Shown: positions 39,394 to 42,210 of the stretch, in pieces
Position numbering within the stretch: the first letter of the stretch is position 1
Layout of the letters: each line of letters starts with the position of its first letter
From: CAIKKV01 sp044346855
GTDB taxonomy: Bacteria > Verrucomicrobiota > Kiritimatiellia > CAIKKV01
Direction: 5' to 3'
DNA: 42,210 bases
Assembly (NCBI GenBank): GCA_044346855.1
Contig: JBIIYJ010000009.1
Coordinates: 1-42,210 of the forward strand
The notes under the pieces: model-generated
The model's input: only the letters and a program-made list of their open reading frames with translations
What the model was told of the DNA's origin: nothing
The model's database searches: none
Translations under genes and position numbers: made by a program

Positions 39394-42210
39394 ATGAATT
39401 CCCGTCGTCTGTGTGTTGTTCTACTGTTTTTCCTGACGAGCCTATCCGGCGCATTCGCCGTGGATGGCACCTGGACCAACAACGGGGGCGGCAACTGGTC
39501 CGACACCGGGAAATGGAAAGATGGCGTGGTGGCGGACGGGGCGGATGGCACGGCCGCCTTCAGGGTCAGCATCGTCGCCAATACGCATGTCGCGACGCTC
39601 GACGTGTCCCGCGCCGTTGGGACCCTCATCACCAGCGACGCTATCAGCCAGGACAATTTTTGGACTCTTTCGGACGGCGGAAACGCGGCGATCAGCCTGA
39701 CCTTCGCCAACACGACCGCCGACACCCCCATCATCATCTCGTCCAACCGGATGACCTACCTGAATGTGCCCTTGGCCGGGTCCCAGGGGCTTGTGCTGAA
39801 CTCCAAAAACCTGCTCTCACAGGATTACGGGATCGTGCTGGGCCGCACAAACCGCTACACCGGGGTGACCACCATCCGCGTTGGCGAAATCCGGGTGGGA
39901 ACCAACGCACCCGCCGGCGCCCCCGGGGCCTTCGGCCAGGACACGAGCGCGATCCAGATCGGCGATGCCAACACGCTGCCCACGGACATCCTGGGCCTCC
40001 GGCTCTATCCGTATGTCACCATGGAGCGCGACATCGAAGTCCAGAACGTCGGCAGCAATGTCACCATCGGGGCCACCGCGGATACCAGCGCCTACTGGCG
40101 CACCTTCAAGGGCGCCATCAAATTGAACCGCTCCATCGACTTGAGCACCGGCACCAACGGGAAACTAATAATGGAGTCTCTGATTTCCGGCTCAGGCGGC
40201 CTCACCATCGGAGCTCAAGCCTACTCCGGGTCGATTGTGGAATTTTACGCCACTAACACCTACACCGGACCCACCACCATTTCACGCGGAACCGTCTATT
40301 TCTACACCAACGTCCCGAGCGGCGCAAATGGGGCCCTGGGCAACTCCACCACGGATGTCGTTCTCGGCAACGAATCGTCTGTCGGTTACTCCATCTACCT
40401 TTCCCTCAAACCCGGCGCCACCTTCGGCCGCAACCTCTGGGTCAAGGATGTCGGCAGCGCGGGTGTAGTCTCGCTCGGCACATCTGCCGCCGGAGTCGGA
40501 ACCTATGCCGGCAATATCCGCATCGACCGCAAGCTCACCGTCAACGGCGCCACCACCGCCTACAAGCCCCTCATCACCGGCGTCATCTCCGGCACGGGCA
40601 GCGTGGAAGTCACCGGCACCGGTCATTTTGGCTTCGACAACACCAACACCTACTCGGGCGACTTCTTCCACGCCGTCGGCAACGGCCGGCTCTACCTCGG
40701 CCAGAATGTTCCAAACGGACAGCCCAGCCCCCTCGGCAACTCCACCAACCCGGTCTACTTCACGGGGGCCGGAGCCAACGCCCATTATCTCATCTTCACA
40801 AACACGCTGATCTTCGGGCGCAATATCCGCGCCAACGAGGGCGTCAAGGTGTCAATCGAAGCCGGCGCCGGCTACAAGTATCCCGATGTCGCGGGCTCCG
40901 TCGACTATGCCGGCGACCTGTACCTTGGCGGAGAAGACAGGTCTGAACTGCGCATTTCCGGAAAAATGACCACCCAGACCAACATGCTGACAGTCGCCGG
41001 GGTCAGCAGCTCGGGCAACATCATCACCCTCGCCAATCCCAGCAACCAGTTGTTCGGGACGATCAACATCGGCCAGGGGGCGCGGCTCGTGGTGGAGGCC
41101 AGCGGGGCCGTCCACGGCGCCACCCAGATCGTCTACAGCGCCGCCAGCGGCGTCAACCCCAGCGCCCTGTTCGCGGGCGGCGGTGTCACCATCACCCAGG
41201 CGATTGTCATGCCGCTGTCCGCCTATGCACCCTCCACCCTGGTCGATCTCGGCATGCGCACCAACGGCGTAGCCGTCTTTTCCGGGCCCGTGACCCTCAC
41301 CCGTATCAACACTGCGCCAATTTTCAATTTCACCGCCCCGCTCAACGCGCTGGCCCGCTTCACCGCCCCCGTGACCGGCTTCTTCGTCATGCGCAAAACC
41401 GGCGTCGGCACCGTCGCCTTCGAAAACGTCAACAGCTGGACCAACGACTCCGACATCTCCGCCGGCACGCTGTGGGCCGTGGACGGCGTTGGCCTTCCCT
41501 CCGCCAGCCGCCTCCAGTTCACCGGCGGCGTCCTCGAATCCACCGGCGTCTTCAACCGCGTCCTCGGGCTGGGCCCAGGCCAGGTCGCCTGGCGCACCGC
41601 CGCCGCGCACGGCGGCTTCTCGGCGCAAGGCGGCAAGCTGACCGTGGACCTGAACAACGACGGACCCAACCCCCTCACCTGGGGCTCCTTCGGCTTTGTC
41701 AGCAACAACACCCAACTCCGGTTCAACTCGCCCCTGGCGGACAACACGGTGGAATTCGTCGACCCGCTCGTGATAAACGCGGGCGTCACCTTCCATGCCT
41801 ACGACAATCCCGCCGTCCGCTCGGACAAGGCCGTCCTCTCGGGCGTTCTGTCCGGCTCCGGCGGCTTCGCCAAGAACGGCCCCGGCACGCTGGTCCTGGC
41901 GGCCACCAACACGCTGGCGGGCAACCTCGCCGTCAATGCCGACGGGGGAACGCTTCTCGTCAACGGCGAACTGCCCTCCAACGTCTCCACGCTGACGGTC
42001 TACAGCAACGGCTTCCTCGGCGGCTCGGGGACCATCCGCACCCGCACCGTGACGATGCTTCCCGGCAGCGGATTCGACTGGGCCGACGATCCGGGCACGC
42101 TGACGATCACGAACAGCTTCGCCTTCCCGTCGAACGGCGTGTTCCGCTTCGTCTCAACCGAGGCCGGCGCCTCCAAGGTCGTCAGCGGCAGCAGGTTGAC
42201 CCTCCCCCCC
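39394..42210 (+). CDS. Secreted autotransporter-associated beta-strand-repeat protein (3' partial)
   Basis: An exported protein with at least 939 codons; the frame stays open to the window edge. The signal peptide (CVVLLFFLTSLSGAFA) leads to the W-module (GNWSDTGKWKDGVVADGADG). The body has many passenger-type repeats of the form G-[ST]-G-x-[LV]-x(5-8)-NTYTG-x-T: for example LIMESLISGSGGLTIG with ATNTYTGPTTISRGTVYF, VISGTGSVEVTG with NTNTYSGDF, and LSGVLSGSGGFAKNGPGTLV with LAATNTLAGNLAV. The C-terminus is missing, so the GxLLxxR ending cannot be checked. AGGAGGG lies six bases before the ATG, after a short AT-rich stretch. It follows the rnf/kinase operon by 105 bases. Confidence 0.88.
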   Translation, partial: MNSRRLCVVLLFFLTSLSGAFAVDGTWTNNGGGNWSDTGKWKDGVVADGADGTAAFRVSIVANTHVATLDVSRAVGTLITSDAISQDNFWTLSDGGNAAISLTFANTTADTPIIISSNRMTYLNVPLAGSQGLVLNSKNLLSQDYGIVLGRTNRYTGVTTIRVGEIRVGTNAPAGAPGAFGQDTSAIQIGDANTLPTDILGLRLYPYVTMERDIEVQNVGSNVTIGATADTSAYWRTFKGAIKLNRSIDLSTGTNGKLIMESLISGSGGLTIGAQAYSGSIVEFYATNTYTGPTTISRGTVYFYTNVPSGANGALGNSTTDVVLGNESSVGYSIYLSLKPGATFGRNLWVKDVGSAGVVSLGTSAAGVGTYAGNIRIDRKLTVNGATTAYKPLITGVISGTGSVEVTGTGHFGFDNTNTYSGDFFHAVGNGRLYLGQNVPNGQPSPLGNSTNPVYFTGAGANAHYLIFTNTLIFGRNIRANEGVKVSIEAGAGYKYPDVAGSVDYAGDLYLGGEDRSELRISGKMTTQTNMLTVAGVSSSGNIITLANPSNQLFGTINIGQGARLVVEASGAVHGATQIVYSAASGVNPSALFAGGGVTITQAIVMPLSAYAPSTLVDLGMRTNGVAVFSGPVTLTRINTAPIFNFTAPLNALARFTAPVTGFFVMRKTGVGTVAFENVNSWTNDSDISAGTLWAVDGVGLPSASRLQFTGGVLESTGVFNRVLGLGPGQVAWRTAAAHGGFSAQGGKLTVDLNNDGPNPLTWGSFGFVSNNTQLRFNSPLADNTVEFVDPLVINAGVTFHAYDNPAVRSDKAVLSGVLSGSGGFAKNGPGTLVLAATNTLAGNLAVNADGGTLLVNGELPSNVSTLTVYSNGFLGGSGTIRTRTVTMLPGSGFDWADDPGTLTITNSFAFPSNGVFRFVSTEAGASKVVSGSRLTLPP

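Noticed and set aside
1..42210. CRISPR arrays, tRNA, rRNA, insertion sequences and phage genes
   Set aside because: I found no spaced direct repeats, no cloverleaf-like genes, and no transposase, integrase or structural phage protein; the only repeats are the ATAGCNN arrays.

Overview
The window is about 42 kb of GC-rich, densely coded bacterial DNA from a Gram-negative organism: it has a TonB-dependent receptor, an RND tripartite efflux pump and an Rnf complex. The large secreted proteins built of autotransporter-type beta-strand repeats, the LacI-controlled glycoside-hydrolase-like gene and the EIIA-CBS/antiporter units point to the PVC group, most likely Kiritimatiellota or Verrucomicrobiota. 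That placement is inferred from gene content, not from a marker gene. I saw no rRNA, tRNA, CRISPR array, transposase or phage gene.

Layout. 1-1131 (+): the end of a hybrid histidine kinase. 1156-11574 (-): one long metal and metalloid resistance operon read from an ArsR repressor at 11574. Its order is arsR, an ArsP-type permease, a small redox-disulfide protein, a DGC zinc-binding protein, ArsF-like, ArsG-like, a membrane thioredoxin, a small cysteine-rich secreted protein, then a CzcC/CzcB/CzcA-like heavy-metal pump. A perfect inverted repeat overlaps the arsR promoter. 11815-12864 (+): a Gfo/Idh/MocA oxidoreductase.

12875-20208 (-): two large secreted beta-strand proteins and a glycoside-hydrolase-like protein, with a divergent LacI regulator at 20335-21408 (+) and a perfect palindromic operator between them. 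21398-26269: two units, each an EIIA-CBS protein followed by an ArsB/NhaD-type transporter, placed back to back. 26277-28221 (-): a phosphomannomutase/phosphoglucomutase and a small unknown protein. 28546-30396 (+): a third secreted beta-strand protein. 30482-32608 (-): a TonB-dependent receptor. 32802-39288 (+): rnfABCDGE followed, in an overlapping frame, by a glycerate 2-kinase. 39394 to the window end (+): a fourth beta-strand protein, cut off by the window.

What stands out. The three complete beta-strand proteins differ in sequence and length, yet all end exactly in Gly-[Ser/Thr]-four hydrophobic residues-Arg, have signal peptides, and lack a recognisable outer-membrane barrel. This looks like a possible C-terminal sorting or assembly tag. 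Second, seven-base repeats (ATAGCNN) fill two convergent gene junctions; one forms a near-perfect 32-bp hairpin and the other supplies the stop codons of both genes. Third, the mirrored EIIA-CBS/antiporter units suggest phosphotransfer- and nucleotide-sensing control of ion transport, and one of the two transporters has lost a signature motif.
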